DNA of 64,000 nt from Rhodococcus sp. 14-2483-1-2. Lineage in GTDB: Bacteria; Actinomycetota; Actinomycetes; Mycobacteriales; Mycobacteriaceae. Under the pieces are notes generated by a model that worked only from the letters and a program-made list of their open reading frames with translations, did not search any database and was not told the DNA's origin. Below, one piece after another: positions 45,758-54,208 of this stretch; position 1 is the stretch's first letter, and every line of letters starts with the position of its first letter. The stretch is from contig NZ_NPFW01000009.1 of assembly GCF_002259405.1 (NCBI RefSeq), positions 1-64,000 of the forward strand, read 5' to 3'. The translations under genes and the position numbers were made by a program.

Positions 45758-45824
45758 GAGAGCAGTGCTCTTGCTTTTGTGCAGCCATGGGTGCAGACTC
45801 GACGTATCAGAGAGCACCGCTCTC
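45758..45824. promoter_or_regulatory. Two TetR-type operators in the tetR/epimerase gap
   Basis: GAGAGCAGTGCTCTT (45758-45772) and GAGAGCACCGCTCTC (45810-45824) are near-identical 15-bp palindromes whose centres are 52 bp apart, about five helical turns. The first lies near the -35 region of the TetR gene; the second lies 22 nt before the epimerase start. The layout suggests paired dimers on one DNA face. Confidence 0.72.
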
Positions 45825-45846
45825 GTTTACCTCGAATGGAGCGATC

Positions 45847-46776
45847 ATGACCGAACTTCACGTCGTCACCGGAGCCGGACCTGTCGGCTGGACGGTCGCC
45901 GAACAGCTTGCTGCACAGGGTCGTTCGGTGCGAGTACTCACTCGATCCGGCAGCGGCCCCGAGCACCCGATGATCGAACGCCGCGTTGTGGACATCGAAT
46001 CCGATGACCTTCGACCCCACCTGAGCGGTGCCACCGCCGTCTACCACTGCACCCACGTCGCGTACGAGAACACGGTGTGGCGGAACAAGCTCGTCGCGAT
46101 GGAACACCGCGTGCTCGACGCGGCCGCGGGCACCGTCGTCGCGTTCCCCGAAAGTCTGTACGCCTACGGCCGGGTCGACGGACCGATACGCGAGGACTCA
46201 CCCCGCGACGCGACGTTCCGCAAGCTGGGGGTGCGCACCCAACTGTTGGCCGCACGCGACGCGCACTCGACACCCACCGTCAGCGTCGCTGCCTCGGATT
46301 TCTACGGGCCGCGTGTGTTGACCTCGCACATGGGTGAGCGGGTGATCGCGCCGATTCTGGCCGGCAAACCGGTCCGCGTCTTGGCCTCTGCCGATCTGCC
46401 CCACTCGTTCACCTACGTCCCGGATCTGGCAGCCGCGATGATCACGGCCGCGGCGTCGCCGTCGCTGTGGAACACCGTCCTGCATGCGCCCACCGCGCCT
46501 GCGGTGTCACAGCGAGAGATGATCGAAATGTTTTCGGCTGCAGCACAATTACCGTCTCCGAAGGTCGGCATCATTCCGGCCTGGGCACTGCGACTGCTGA
46601 GCGCGGTGCCCGGACCGATGAAGGAACTCGGCGACACCCTCTACCAGTTCCGCTACCCCTACGTTCTCGATTCGGACAGCAGCGAGGCGATCCTCGGGCA
46701 GCAGCCGACGTCACTCGGCGACGGCACTGCCGCAACAATGGCGTGGTGGGCCGCGACTCCCGCCGTCTCCGTATGA
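45847..46776 (+). CDS. NAD-dependent epimerase/dehydratase family protein
   Basis: 309 residues with TGGAG before the ATG. The Rossmann start is VVTGAGPVGWTVAEQLAAQG, a GxGxxG motif. The extended-SDR core continues with ATAVYHCTHVAYENTVWRNK and FPESLYAYGRVDG, where YAYG replaces the usual YxxxK, so ordinary dehydrogenase chemistry is doubtful. The C-terminal half binds a substrate and has SFTYVPDLAAAMITAA. It is regulated with the divergent TetR. The substrate may be what TetR senses. Confidence 0.88.
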   Translation: MTELHVVTGAGPVGWTVAEQLAAQGRSVRVLTRSGSGPEHPMIERRVVDIESDDLRPHLSGATAVYHCTHVAYENTVWRNKLVAMEHRVLDAAAGTVVAFPESLYAYGRVDGPIREDSPRDATFRKLGVRTQLLAARDAHSTPTVSVAASDFYGPRVLTSHMGERVIAPILAGKPVRVLASADLPHSFTYVPDLAAAMITAAASPSLWNTVLHAPTAPAVSQREMIEMFSAAAQLPSPKVGIIPAWALRLLSAVPGPMKELGDTLYQFRYPYVLDSDSSEAILGQQPTSLGDGTAATMAWWAATPAVSV

Positions 46777-46800
46777 CGGGCGGGGGCTAAAGTCCCGTCG

Positions 46801-48090
46801 GTGAGCGACGCTTCCTTCCGTACCCGGCTACGCGAATCTCCGGGGGTCGGCAAGCTGACCACCATCAGGTTCGCCGGTCAGTTCGGCGACGGGTTGTTCC
46901 AGGCCGCGCTCAGCGGTGCCATTCTGTTCAACCCGGAGCGCGCGACGAATCCTGCCGAGATCGCGGCCGGGTTCGCGGTGCTGCTCGTCCCGTATTCGCT
47001 CGTGGGGCCGTTCGCCGGAGCACTACTGGATCGATGGGATCGGCGGTCGGTCCTGCTGTGGGCCAATCTGATCCGCATTGTCCTGATCATGGCCACCGCG
47101 CTGCTGCTGTGTGCCGGGGTGGACTCGACACCGCTGTTGCTCCTGGCGCTGGCCACTGTAGGGCTGAGCAGATTCGTACTGGCCGGCGCCTCGGCGTCCT
47201 TGCCACACGTGATTCGGCAATCGTGGCTGGTGCCGATGAACTCGGTACTGGCGACCGTCGGATCCGGTTTCGCAGCGGCAGGTGCGGGCCTCGCGGTCGC
47301 GGTGATCGGTCTCGTCGGCGCAGGGGATCTCGGTTCGGGCATCGCAGTCGGTCTCGCCGCCACCGGATCGATCGTCGGGGCGATCGCTGCGGCCCGCTTC
47401 CGACCACGGTCACTCGGACCGGGCGTCGAGAGCCGCACCGACAGTCCGCTGAAAGACGTTGCTGCAGGGCTGAAATCGGGCGCACAGGCCGTCTGGCGCT
47501 CCGCCGGTGTCACGACCGCGATGCTCGGCATCGGTGCGCACCGCATCGTGTTCGGTATCAATACGCTGATCATGGTGTTGATTCTTCGCGAGAGCGCAGT
47601 GGAGAGCTCGCTGCCCGGCGGCCTGGCCGGCTTCGGCATCGCTGTCGGTGCCACGGCGATCGGCATGTTCCTCGCCGCCCTGATCACCCCCTTCGCCGTT
47701 CCCCGTTTCGGGCGCACCCGCACGATCGCCGCCGCTCTTGTGCTCGCCATCGTGGCGCAGCTCGGTGCCGTATCGGGTCTGACGCAGACCAGCTTGCTGA
47801 TCGGAGCCTTCCTTCTGGGCATCGCCGGGCAGACCGTCAAACTCAGTGGCGACGCTGCCATGCAGATAGAGATCGACGACGCCCATCGTGGACGCGTTTT
47901 CGCGTTGCAGGACACCGTGTTCAACGTCGCATTCGTCGCTGCCCTCGCTGCTGCGGCGGTCGCGGTCGGCCCGGACACGACCGATCTGAGCCAGGACCCC
48001 ACCGCGCACATCCTGGTGTTCGTCGGGGCCGGTATCTACGCTCTCGGCCTGGCCGCAGCGGTGATGAACACCGGGCACACACGCCGCTGA
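46801..48090 (+). CDS. MFS transporter (Rv0037c-like)
   Basis: 429 residues from GTG, with TAAAGT ending 7 nt upstream. About twelve helices. VPYSLVGPFAGALLDRWDRR holds the motif A region (read from LVPYSLVGPF), followed by SVLLWANLIRIVLIM. The inter-half loop (ESRTDSPLKDVAAGLKSGAQ) is cytoplasmic. The family resembles macrolide or enterobactin exporters. Substrate unknown. Position near yqgE and leuS matches M. tuberculosis. Confidence 0.88.
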   Translation: MSDASFRTRLRESPGVGKLTTIRFAGQFGDGLFQAALSGAILFNPERATNPAEIAAGFAVLLVPYSLVGPFAGALLDRWDRRSVLLWANLIRIVLIMATALLLCAGVDSTPLLLLALATVGLSRFVLAGASASLPHVIRQSWLVPMNSVLATVGSGFAAAGAGLAVAVIGLVGAGDLGSGIAVGLAATGSIVGAIAAARFRPRSLGPGVESRTDSPLKDVAAGLKSGAQAVWRSAGVTTAMLGIGAHRIVFGINTLIMVLILRESAVESSLPGGLAGFGIAVGATAIGMFLAALITPFAVPRFGRTRTIAAALVLAIVAQLGAVSGLTQTSLLIGAFLLGIAGQTVKLSGDAAMQIEIDDAHRGRVFALQDTVFNVAFVAALAAAAVAVGPDTTDLSQDPTAHILVFVGAGIYALGLAAAVMNTGHTRR

Positions 48091-48149
48091 CGTGGTGTAC
48101 CTTTCCGTATCGGACCGATAGGTTTCGTCGGAGAACACGGGGGCACCGC

Positions 48150-49652
48150 ATGTACGGCCGCACGACGTCGCTCGGCTGCATACTCGCGGTTGCCGCAGGT
48201 ACGGCAGTTCTTGCTGCGCCCCCGGCGTTCGCAGCACCGCCTTTGCCGGTGAACTCCTGTGGCGAAACAGGATTCGACCCCAAGGACTACCCACCCGAGC
48301 CCATCGGGCCGGGCAATCCGCCGCAGCTGCCGCCGTTGCCGGATCGTGTGGTGATCCCCGTGCCGTATCCGTCGATCGAACTCGTGCCGGTTCCCGACCC
48401 CGCCCCGAACGACACCCGCGTCCAGTCCGATCCGCTGAGTGACCCGTGCGCGGACCCGTGCCCCGATCTGACCGACCCCGCGGAATCGCCCACGTCCGGG
48501 ACAGGGTCTGCAGGGCGCCTGCCCTTCCCTCGAATCTACATCGACCCGCAGCCCGAAACCATCCCCATCCCGATCCCTGGCCCCGGTGGCACCCCCGCAA
48601 CGCCGCCCCCTGCCCCGGCCGTCACCGCAGCCGAGCCCGGACCGAGTACGCCACCTCCGGCGGCGCCCGCCGTCGGCAATGTGGACGTGGTCTCGCAGCT
48701 GACCGGACCGGGGTCGGAGAACCGCACCGACAAGCGCTGGCAGGTGAATGGAACCGACCTCGGCATCATGTGGGAGAGCAAGCCCGGCGAGGTCGCCGTC
48801 GCATTCGGCGATTCCTTCGGTAAGGGATGGGAGTTCGGCGTCGTCGGCGGCGACGACTGGCGCTCCAACGCGCTCGGCCACAGCACCGACACCGACCTGT
48901 CCGACGGTATGACCCTGGACTCGATGGTGCAGAATTCCCGTTGTCACGCAGCCGAATTACTGCCCTCGCGCAAGGTGAAGAACTGGGAGACCACGGTCAT
49001 TCCCACCTCCGGTTTCGCCATAGACGATCGGCAGTACATGTCGTACATGTCCATCAGGCGCTGGAGCACGATTCCCGGTATGTGGTGGACCAACTACGGC
49101 GGCATCGCCTACTCGGACGACAACGGGTCGACCTGGGTCAAGGACGAGCATGCCAAGTGGGACAACCTCTTCGGCTTCTCCAAGTTCCAGGTGTCGACGA
49201 TGGTCCCGGCGGGGGAGTACGTCTACATGTTCGGCACCGTCAACGGACGCGTCGGGCAGGTGGGTCTCGCTCGCGTCCCGAAAGCGGACGTGCTGAACAA
49301 GACCGCATACCAATACTGGGTGAACGGCACCTGGGCTCCGGTCGACTCGAACGAGGCCACCCCCATCGCCGACGGTATGGCCGGGGAACTGTCGGTCCAT
49401 CACGACGAGTCCCGAGACCCCTGGCAGATGACCTATCTCGATCCGTTGCGCGGCGATATCGTTCTGCGAGAGGCGAATTCGCCACAAGGCCAATGGACCG
49501 CACCGACCACATTGATCGACACTGCCGAATACCCGAAAGCCTACGGCGGCTTCATTCACCCCTGGTCGACGGCGAACGAGCTGTACTTCACCATCTCCGA
49601 GTGGGACAGCTACAACGTCTACCTCGTCAAGGCCGAGCTTCGCTCGTCCTGA
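48150..49652 (+). CDS. Secreted DUF4185 protein, candidate endo-D-arabinanase (GH183)
   Basis: 500 residues. A signal peptide (LAVAAGTAVLAAPPAFA) precedes a Pro-rich region (about 30-180, with PIPIPGPGGTPATPPPAPAV) that may cross the wall. The DUF4185 domain (about 185-500) begins VVSQLTGPGSENRTDKRWQV, has DLGIMWESKPGEVAVAFGDS, GGIAYSDDNGSTWVKDE and FIHPWSTANELYFTISEWDS, a five-bladed-propeller pattern. DUF4185 enzymes of mycobacteria were recently shown to cleave D-arabinan (GH183). It could remodel arabinogalactan or lipoarabinomannan. The acidic residues GDS and EWDS are candidate catalytic sites by position only. Confidence 0.85.
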   Translation: MYGRTTSLGCILAVAAGTAVLAAPPAFAAPPLPVNSCGETGFDPKDYPPEPIGPGNPPQLPPLPDRVVIPVPYPSIELVPVPDPAPNDTRVQSDPLSDPCADPCPDLTDPAESPTSGTGSAGRLPFPRIYIDPQPETIPIPIPGPGGTPATPPPAPAVTAAEPGPSTPPPAAPAVGNVDVVSQLTGPGSENRTDKRWQVNGTDLGIMWESKPGEVAVAFGDSFGKGWEFGVVGGDDWRSNALGHSTDTDLSDGMTLDSMVQNSRCHAAELLPSRKVKNWETTVIPTSGFAIDDRQYMSYMSIRRWSTIPGMWWTNYGGIAYSDDNGSTWVKDEHAKWDNLFGFSKFQVSTMVPAGEYVYMFGTVNGRVGQVGLARVPKADVLNKTAYQYWVNGTWAPVDSNEATPIADGMAGELSVHHDESRDPWQMTYLDPLRGDIVLREANSPQGQWTAPTTLIDTAEYPKAYGGFIHPWSTANELYFTISEWDSYNVYLVKAELRSS

Positions 49653-49671
49653 GCACGTACGCGGGACGCGC

Positions 49672-51138
49672 CTACTGCGTGGGCCACCACTCGAGCAGCG
49701 CGGCCTCGGCGTCCTCGCGGGAGAGCGGTCCTCGATCGAGGCGCAGTTCTTTCAGGAACTTCCATGCCTTGCCCACGTCGGGTCCGGCCGGGATGTTCAG
49801 CAACTCCATGATGGCGTTGCCGTCGAGGTCCGGCCGCACCCGCGCCAGGTCCTCCAGCTCGGCGATGCGGGCGATGCGTTCTTCCAGGTCGTCGTAGGTG
49901 GCCTGCAGCGCCGCAGCTCGACGCTTGTTCCTCGTGGTCGAGTCGGCCCGAACCAGCTTGTGCAGCTTGGGCAGTAGCTCGCCGGCATCGGTGGCGTAGC
50001 GGCGGACGGCAGAGTCGGTCCACTGACCCTTGCCGTAGCCGTGGAAACGCAGATGCAGGAACACCAGATGCGAGACGTCCTCGATCATCTTCTTGGAATA
50101 CTTCAAGGCGCGCATGCGCTTTCGGACCAGCTTGGCTCCGACGACCTCGTGGTGATGGAAGCTGACTCCGCCGCCCGGCTCGTTTCGCTTGGTATCGGGC
50201 TTACCGATGTCGTGCAGCAGTGCGGCCCAACGCAATACGAGGTCTGGATCGCCCTCCTCGAGATCGATCGCCTGCGCAAGCACCGTCAGCGAGTGGGTGT
50301 ACACGTCCTTGTGCTGGTGGTGCTCGTCGATCTCGAGCTTCATGTTGGGCACCTCGGGAACGATCCGCTGCGCCAACCCCGTCTCGCACATCACGTCGAT
50401 GCCGTCGACCGGGTGCGCGCCGAGCAACAGCTTGTCCAACTCCACCTGGATTCGCTCGGCGGTGATGCGGTCGATCTGCTCCGCCATGTCCTCGATCGCC
50501 CGATGCACCCGAGGCATCAGCGTGAATCCCAACTGGGAGACGAACCGCGCGGCCCGCAGCATCCGCAGTGGATCGTCTCCGAACGACACCTCCGGTGCCG
50601 ACGGGGTATCGAGAACGCCCTCGAGCAGCGCGTCCATACCGCCGAGTGGATCGACGAACTCCTGAGCACCGTCCGCTCCGAGACGTACTGCCATGGCGTT
50701 GACGGTGAAATCGCGTCGAACGAGATCGTCTTCGAGGCTGTTGCCGTACTGCACCTCGGGATTGCGGGAGACCTGATCGTAGGAGTCGGTGCGATAGGTG
50801 GTGATCTCGATCGTCTGGCCGTCCTTGGCCGCACTGATGGTCCCGAACGCGATGCCGGTGTCCCACTGATGGTCCGCCCAGCCCGACAGCAACCTCTGCA
50901 CGTCCTCGGGCCTGGCGTCGGTGGTGAAATCCAAGTCGGTTCCGAGTCGACCGAGAACTGCATCGCGCACCGTGCCACCGACGAGGAAGAGCTCGTGCCC
51001 CGCCGCCGCGAACAGTGCACCCAGCGGCGTCAACACCGGAGCGAGTTCGCGCAGCGTCACAGCAGCTCCCGCCAGCAACCTCTCCCGGCGGGCATCGGTC
51101 TGCTCGGCGGAAACGGAGGACAGGGACTGATCGGCCAC
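49672..51138 (-). CDS. pcnA: CCA tRNA nucleotidyltransferase / poly(A) polymerase family
   Basis: 488 residues from GTG. The nucleotidyltransferase head has [20 protein letters not shown] and [14 protein letters not shown], with metal-binding Asp residues, then [20 protein letters not shown]. The C-terminal HD domain carries [16 protein letters not shown]. This bacterial type adds or repairs the CCA end of tRNAs, or adds A tails. It is divergent from the Nudix gene, as pcnA (Rv3907c) and mutT4 are in M. tuberculosis. TAGGCT ends 8 nt before the GTG. Confidence 0.95.
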   Translation of the reverse strand: MADQSLSSVSAEQTDARRERLLAGAAVTLRELAPVLTPLGALFAAAGHELFLVGGTVRDAVLGRLGTDLDFTTDARPEDVQRLLSGWADHQWDTGIAFGTISAAKDGQTIEITTYRTDSYDQVSRNPEVQYGNSLEDDLVRRDFTVNAMAVRLGADGAQEFVDPLGGMDALLEGVLDTPSAPEVSFGDDPLRMLRAARFVSQLGFTLMPRVHRAIEDMAEQIDRITAERIQVELDKLLLGAHPVDGIDVMCETGLAQRIVPEVPNMKLEIDEHHQHKDVYTHSLTVLAQAIDLEEGDPDLVLRWAALLHDIGKPDTKRNEPGGGVSFHHHEVVGAKLVRKRMRALKYSKKMIEDVSHLVFLHLRFHGYGKGQWTDSAVRRYATDAGELLPKLHKLVRADSTTRNKRRAAALQATYDDLEERIARIAELEDLARVRPDLDGNAIMELLNIPAGPDVGKAWKFLKELRLDRGPLSREDAEAALLEWWPTQ

Positions 51139-51239
51139 GGTGGAAGAGCCTACTTGCGCCGAGTCGATCGATTGTCCCGGCCTTCACCCCGCGGTGCGGC
51201 ACAGTAGAAGAGTGCGCACAGGCAACTAGTATGGATCGG

Positions 51240-51800
51240 GTGTCTGCTGCCGAACGTGCGAACAGGAGCCGCCGCAACCCGCGGCGGCGTCAGGCACGCG
51301 CCGACACCGAAGCACCCAAGCTGCGGACCGTCCGCGAGACCTCGGCAGGAGGCCTCGTGGTCGACGGCCTCGACGGGCCGCCCGCCAAACGTTGCGCCGC
51401 CCTGATCGGCCGCACCGACCGCCGCGGACGCCTGCTCTGGTCCCTGCCCAAGGGTCACATCGAGCAGGGCGAAACGGCCGAGCAGACGGCCATGCGCGAG
51501 GTCGCCGAGGAAACCGGTATCCGCGGTACCGTCCTGGCCTCGCTGGGCAGCATCGACTACTGGTTCGTCACCGAGGGCCGACGCGTCCACAAGACCGTCC
51601 ACCACTACCTGCTCCGATTCCTGGGCGGCGAACTCTCGGACGAGGACCTCGAAGTGACCGAGGTCGCGTGGGTTCCGCTGACCGAACTACCGTCTCGACT
51701 CGCCTATGCCGACGAACGCAAACTCGCCGCCATCGCCACCCGCCTGATCGACGACATGAGCAGCGGCAACTCGGGCGCACCCATCCCCGGCGGGAAGTGA
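51240..51800 (+). CDS. Nudix hydrolase (MutT4-like)
   Basis: 186 residues from GTG 51240. TAGTAT ends 7 nt upstream, fitting a leaderless mRNA; the ATG at 51231 lies within that -10 and is less likely. A basic N-terminal tail ([16 protein letters not shown]) precedes the Nudix domain. The Nudix box [20 protein letters not shown] plus TGI is complete (Gx5Ex7REUxEExGU). [20 protein letters not shown] follows. It hydrolyses a nucleoside diphosphate linked to another moiety, the exact one unknown. Counterpart of Rv3908. Confidence 0.92.
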   Translation: MSAAERANRSRRNPRRRQARADTEAPKLRTVRETSAGGLVVDGLDGPPAKRCAALIGRTDRRGRLLWSLPKGHIEQGETAEQTAMREVAEETGIRGTVLASLGSIDYWFVTEGRRVHKTVHHYLLRFLGGELSDEDLEVTEVAWVPLTELPSRLAYADERKLAAIATRLIDDMSSGNSGAPIPGGK

Positions 51801-51802
51801 TC

Positions 51803-54208
51803 GTGCGGGCCCGGAAGGTCGCTGCCGCCGCATTGACCACGTTCGTTCTTGCGGTGGCACCGTCAGTCGGCACCGCAGCACTGATCCCCGCGCAGCTTCC
51901 CGGCGCCGCAGCCCAACCCGACTCCTCCGTCGGCGACGCGAGCGGCACCACCAGCGCAGTTCCGGACACTCCGATGACGCAGGACGGCAACCCCTTCCTG
52001 ACGCTGAGCATCGAGACCGTCGCCCCCTCCACCGTCACCACCAGCAGCGACCCGTTCGTCACCGTGCGCGCCACGGTGACCAACACCGGGGACCGCCGCG
52101 TCGACGACGTCAGTGTCCGGATGCAGGCCGCTGCCGCCGTCGACACCACGGCCGGACTGCGGACCTCGTTGACTCTCGACCAGGACCGATTCGAGCGGGT
52201 CGGCGATTTCGTCACGGTCGCCGACTCGTTGGAGAAGGACGAGAGCCGCCAGTTCGACATGTCGATGCAGCTGCGCAGCACCACCGAACCCTCGCTGGGA
52301 ATCGAGGCCCCCGGCGTCTACCCGCTACTGCTCAACGTCAACGGCACCCCCGAATACGGCGGAACCGCACGCCTCGACGACGCCCGCTTCCTGCTCCCGG
52401 TCGTCGGACTGCCCCGCAACCCCGGTGAGATGGACCCCACCGCTCCCGGCGCGATGCCGCTGCCCCCGAACACCAGCAACCCCGTCGCGATGACGGTCCT
52501 GTGGCCACTGGCCGACATTCCTCGCCTCGCGGCCGGGATCCCCGGTTCCGTGGACGAGCGCGTTCGGCTGATCGACGACGAACTGGCCGGCGAACTCGCC
52601 GGTGGCGGACGGCTCGACACCCTGCTCAAAGCGGTCGAATTCGCGACGCAACCCGGCCTCGATCCCGACGGCAGACTGGCGTCGAGCCTGTGTATCGGCC
52701 TCGACCCCGACCTGCTCGTCACCGTCTCGAACATGACCCGCGGGTACCTCGTCGTCGACAACCCGGCCGATCCCGCCAGCACGACCCGCGAGGGCACCGG
52801 AAGTGCAGCCGCGGCCCAGTGGCTGTCCCGACTCGAAGCGGTCGCGTCGAGCAGCTGCGTGACGGCGATGCCGTTCGCTCAGACCGATCTGGGAGCGGTG
52901 GCCGACATCGGCGATCCCACGTTGCTCAGCAGTGCCGTCAGCACCCCGGCCGACATCGTCGACGGCATCCTCGGCATCACCTCGACACGAGGCTTCACCT
53001 GGAGCACCACCGGTGGGGTCGACCCGGGCACCGCCGATGCTCTGCGGTCGGCCGGCACCGACACCGTGCTGGTCGCCGACAACAGCCTCGACCCGCCGAC
53101 CTCGGCCCCCACCTCGCTGCTGGTCTCGTCCGAGACCCAGCCGTCGGGGGATCAGCAGACCGAGACACTGGCCGCAACCCACTACGACGCCGCTACTGCT
53201 GCGGCGCTGGCCGGCGTCGGAGACACCCCGTCCACGCCCGCCCTGACCCCCACCGAGCAGCGCTTCGATCTCGCCACCGACTCCCGCACCGCACGCCTGC
53301 AGGATGCGCTCGGAGCCATCAACTTCCATGCACTCGTCGGCGCCGATCGGCCCGGCCGCACCGTCACCGTCGCGCCCCCGCAGTACTGGACCGCGGGCGG
53401 GGACGAACCGTCGGCGATTCTGTCGACGGTGTCCTCGCTGCTGCGTTCCGGTCTGGCGACGCCGCGCCCACTGGCCGAGTTGCTCGCCGAGCCGACGTCC
53501 GGACCCTCAGTGACCAGCATCGACGCATCCACCGAACTCGATGCCGACACCATCGGCCTGGTGCGATCGCAGAGCGCCCGGGTCGACACCCTGATGCAAT
53601 CGCTCGTCGACGATCCTCAGTCCGAGCTGACCCCACGGCTGTACACCGCCCCGCTGCGCGAGGACATGCTCCGCGCACTGTCGACGGCGGGTCGCGCGGG
53701 CGCCGCCAGTGACGAAACCGGCACCATGGCGAGCGACCGACTCGCCGCCATCCGCATCGGACTGGACACCATCTACGGATCGGTGACCGTGCTGGCCCCG
53801 GGCGGGGTCTACACCCTCGCCTCGGAGCAGAGCCCGCTGCTGCTCGTCGCCCGCAACGACCTTCCCGTCCCGGTCAACGTGCTGCTCCGGGTCGATGCGC
53901 CGCAGGAGATGACGATCAGTGACGTCGGCATCACCCAACTTCCGGCCCGTGGATCACGGACCATCACCGTCCCGGCCGAGGTGGACGACACCCGCAATCT
54001 GTCGGTCGACTTCTCCGTCACGACGCTCGACGGCTCCCGGCTCGGCGAGGTCTCGACGGTGTCCGTTCGATCGAACGCATACGGCCAGGCACTGGCGATA
54101 ATTACCGCCTGCGCCGGTGCTCTCCTACTGTTACTTGCAGGTCGACGCCTCTGGCACCGTTTCAGAGGTCAACCCGACCCGGCCGACGAAGGGTACGAGA
54201 GACCATGA
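51803..54208 (+). CDS. DUF6049 secreted/membrane-anchored protein (Rv3909-like)
   Basis: 801 residues from GTG 51803, with GGGAAG 6 nt upstream; a GTG at 51797 overlapping the Nudix stop is the alternative. A signal peptide (VAAAALTTFVLAVAPSVGTA) leads to a large extracellular part with an N-terminal immunoglobulin-like domain (VTVRATVTNTGDRRVDDVSV), a central deacetylase-like barrel region (TVLWPLADIPRLAAGIPG) and a C-terminal beta domain. One membrane helix (ALAIITACAGALLLLLAG) and a short basic tail end it. It is coupled to murJ by ATGA overlap, so a role in wall assembly with MurJ is likely. Confidence 0.88.
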   Translation: MRARKVAAAALTTFVLAVAPSVGTAALIPAQLPGAAAQPDSSVGDASGTTSAVPDTPMTQDGNPFLTLSIETVAPSTVTTSSDPFVTVRATVTNTGDRRVDDVSVRMQAAAAVDTTAGLRTSLTLDQDRFERVGDFVTVADSLEKDESRQFDMSMQLRSTTEPSLGIEAPGVYPLLLNVNGTPEYGGTARLDDARFLLPVVGLPRNPGEMDPTAPGAMPLPPNTSNPVAMTVLWPLADIPRLAAGIPGSVDERVRLIDDELAGELAGGGRLDTLLKAVEFATQPGLDPDGRLASSLCIGLDPDLLVTVSNMTRGYLVVDNPADPASTTREGTGSAAAAQWLSRLEAVASSSCVTAMPFAQTDLGAVADIGDPTLLSSAVSTPADIVDGILGITSTRGFTWSTTGGVDPGTADALRSAGTDTVLVADNSLDPPTSAPTSLLVSSETQPSGDQQTETLAATHYDAATAAALAGVGDTPSTPALTPTEQRFDLATDSRTARLQDALGAINFHALVGADRPGRTVTVAPPQYWTAGGDEPSAILSTVSSLLRSGLATPRPLAELLAEPTSGPSVTSIDASTELDADTIGLVRSQSARVDTLMQSLVDDPQSELTPRLYTAPLREDMLRALSTAGRAGAASDETGTMASDRLAAIRIGLDTIYGSVTVLAPGGVYTLASEQSPLLLVARNDLPVPVNVLLRVDAPQEMTISDVGITQLPARGSRTITVPAEVDDTRNLSVDFSVTTLDGSRLGEVSTVSVRSNAYGQALAIITACAGALLLLLAGRRLWHRFRGQPDPADEGYERP

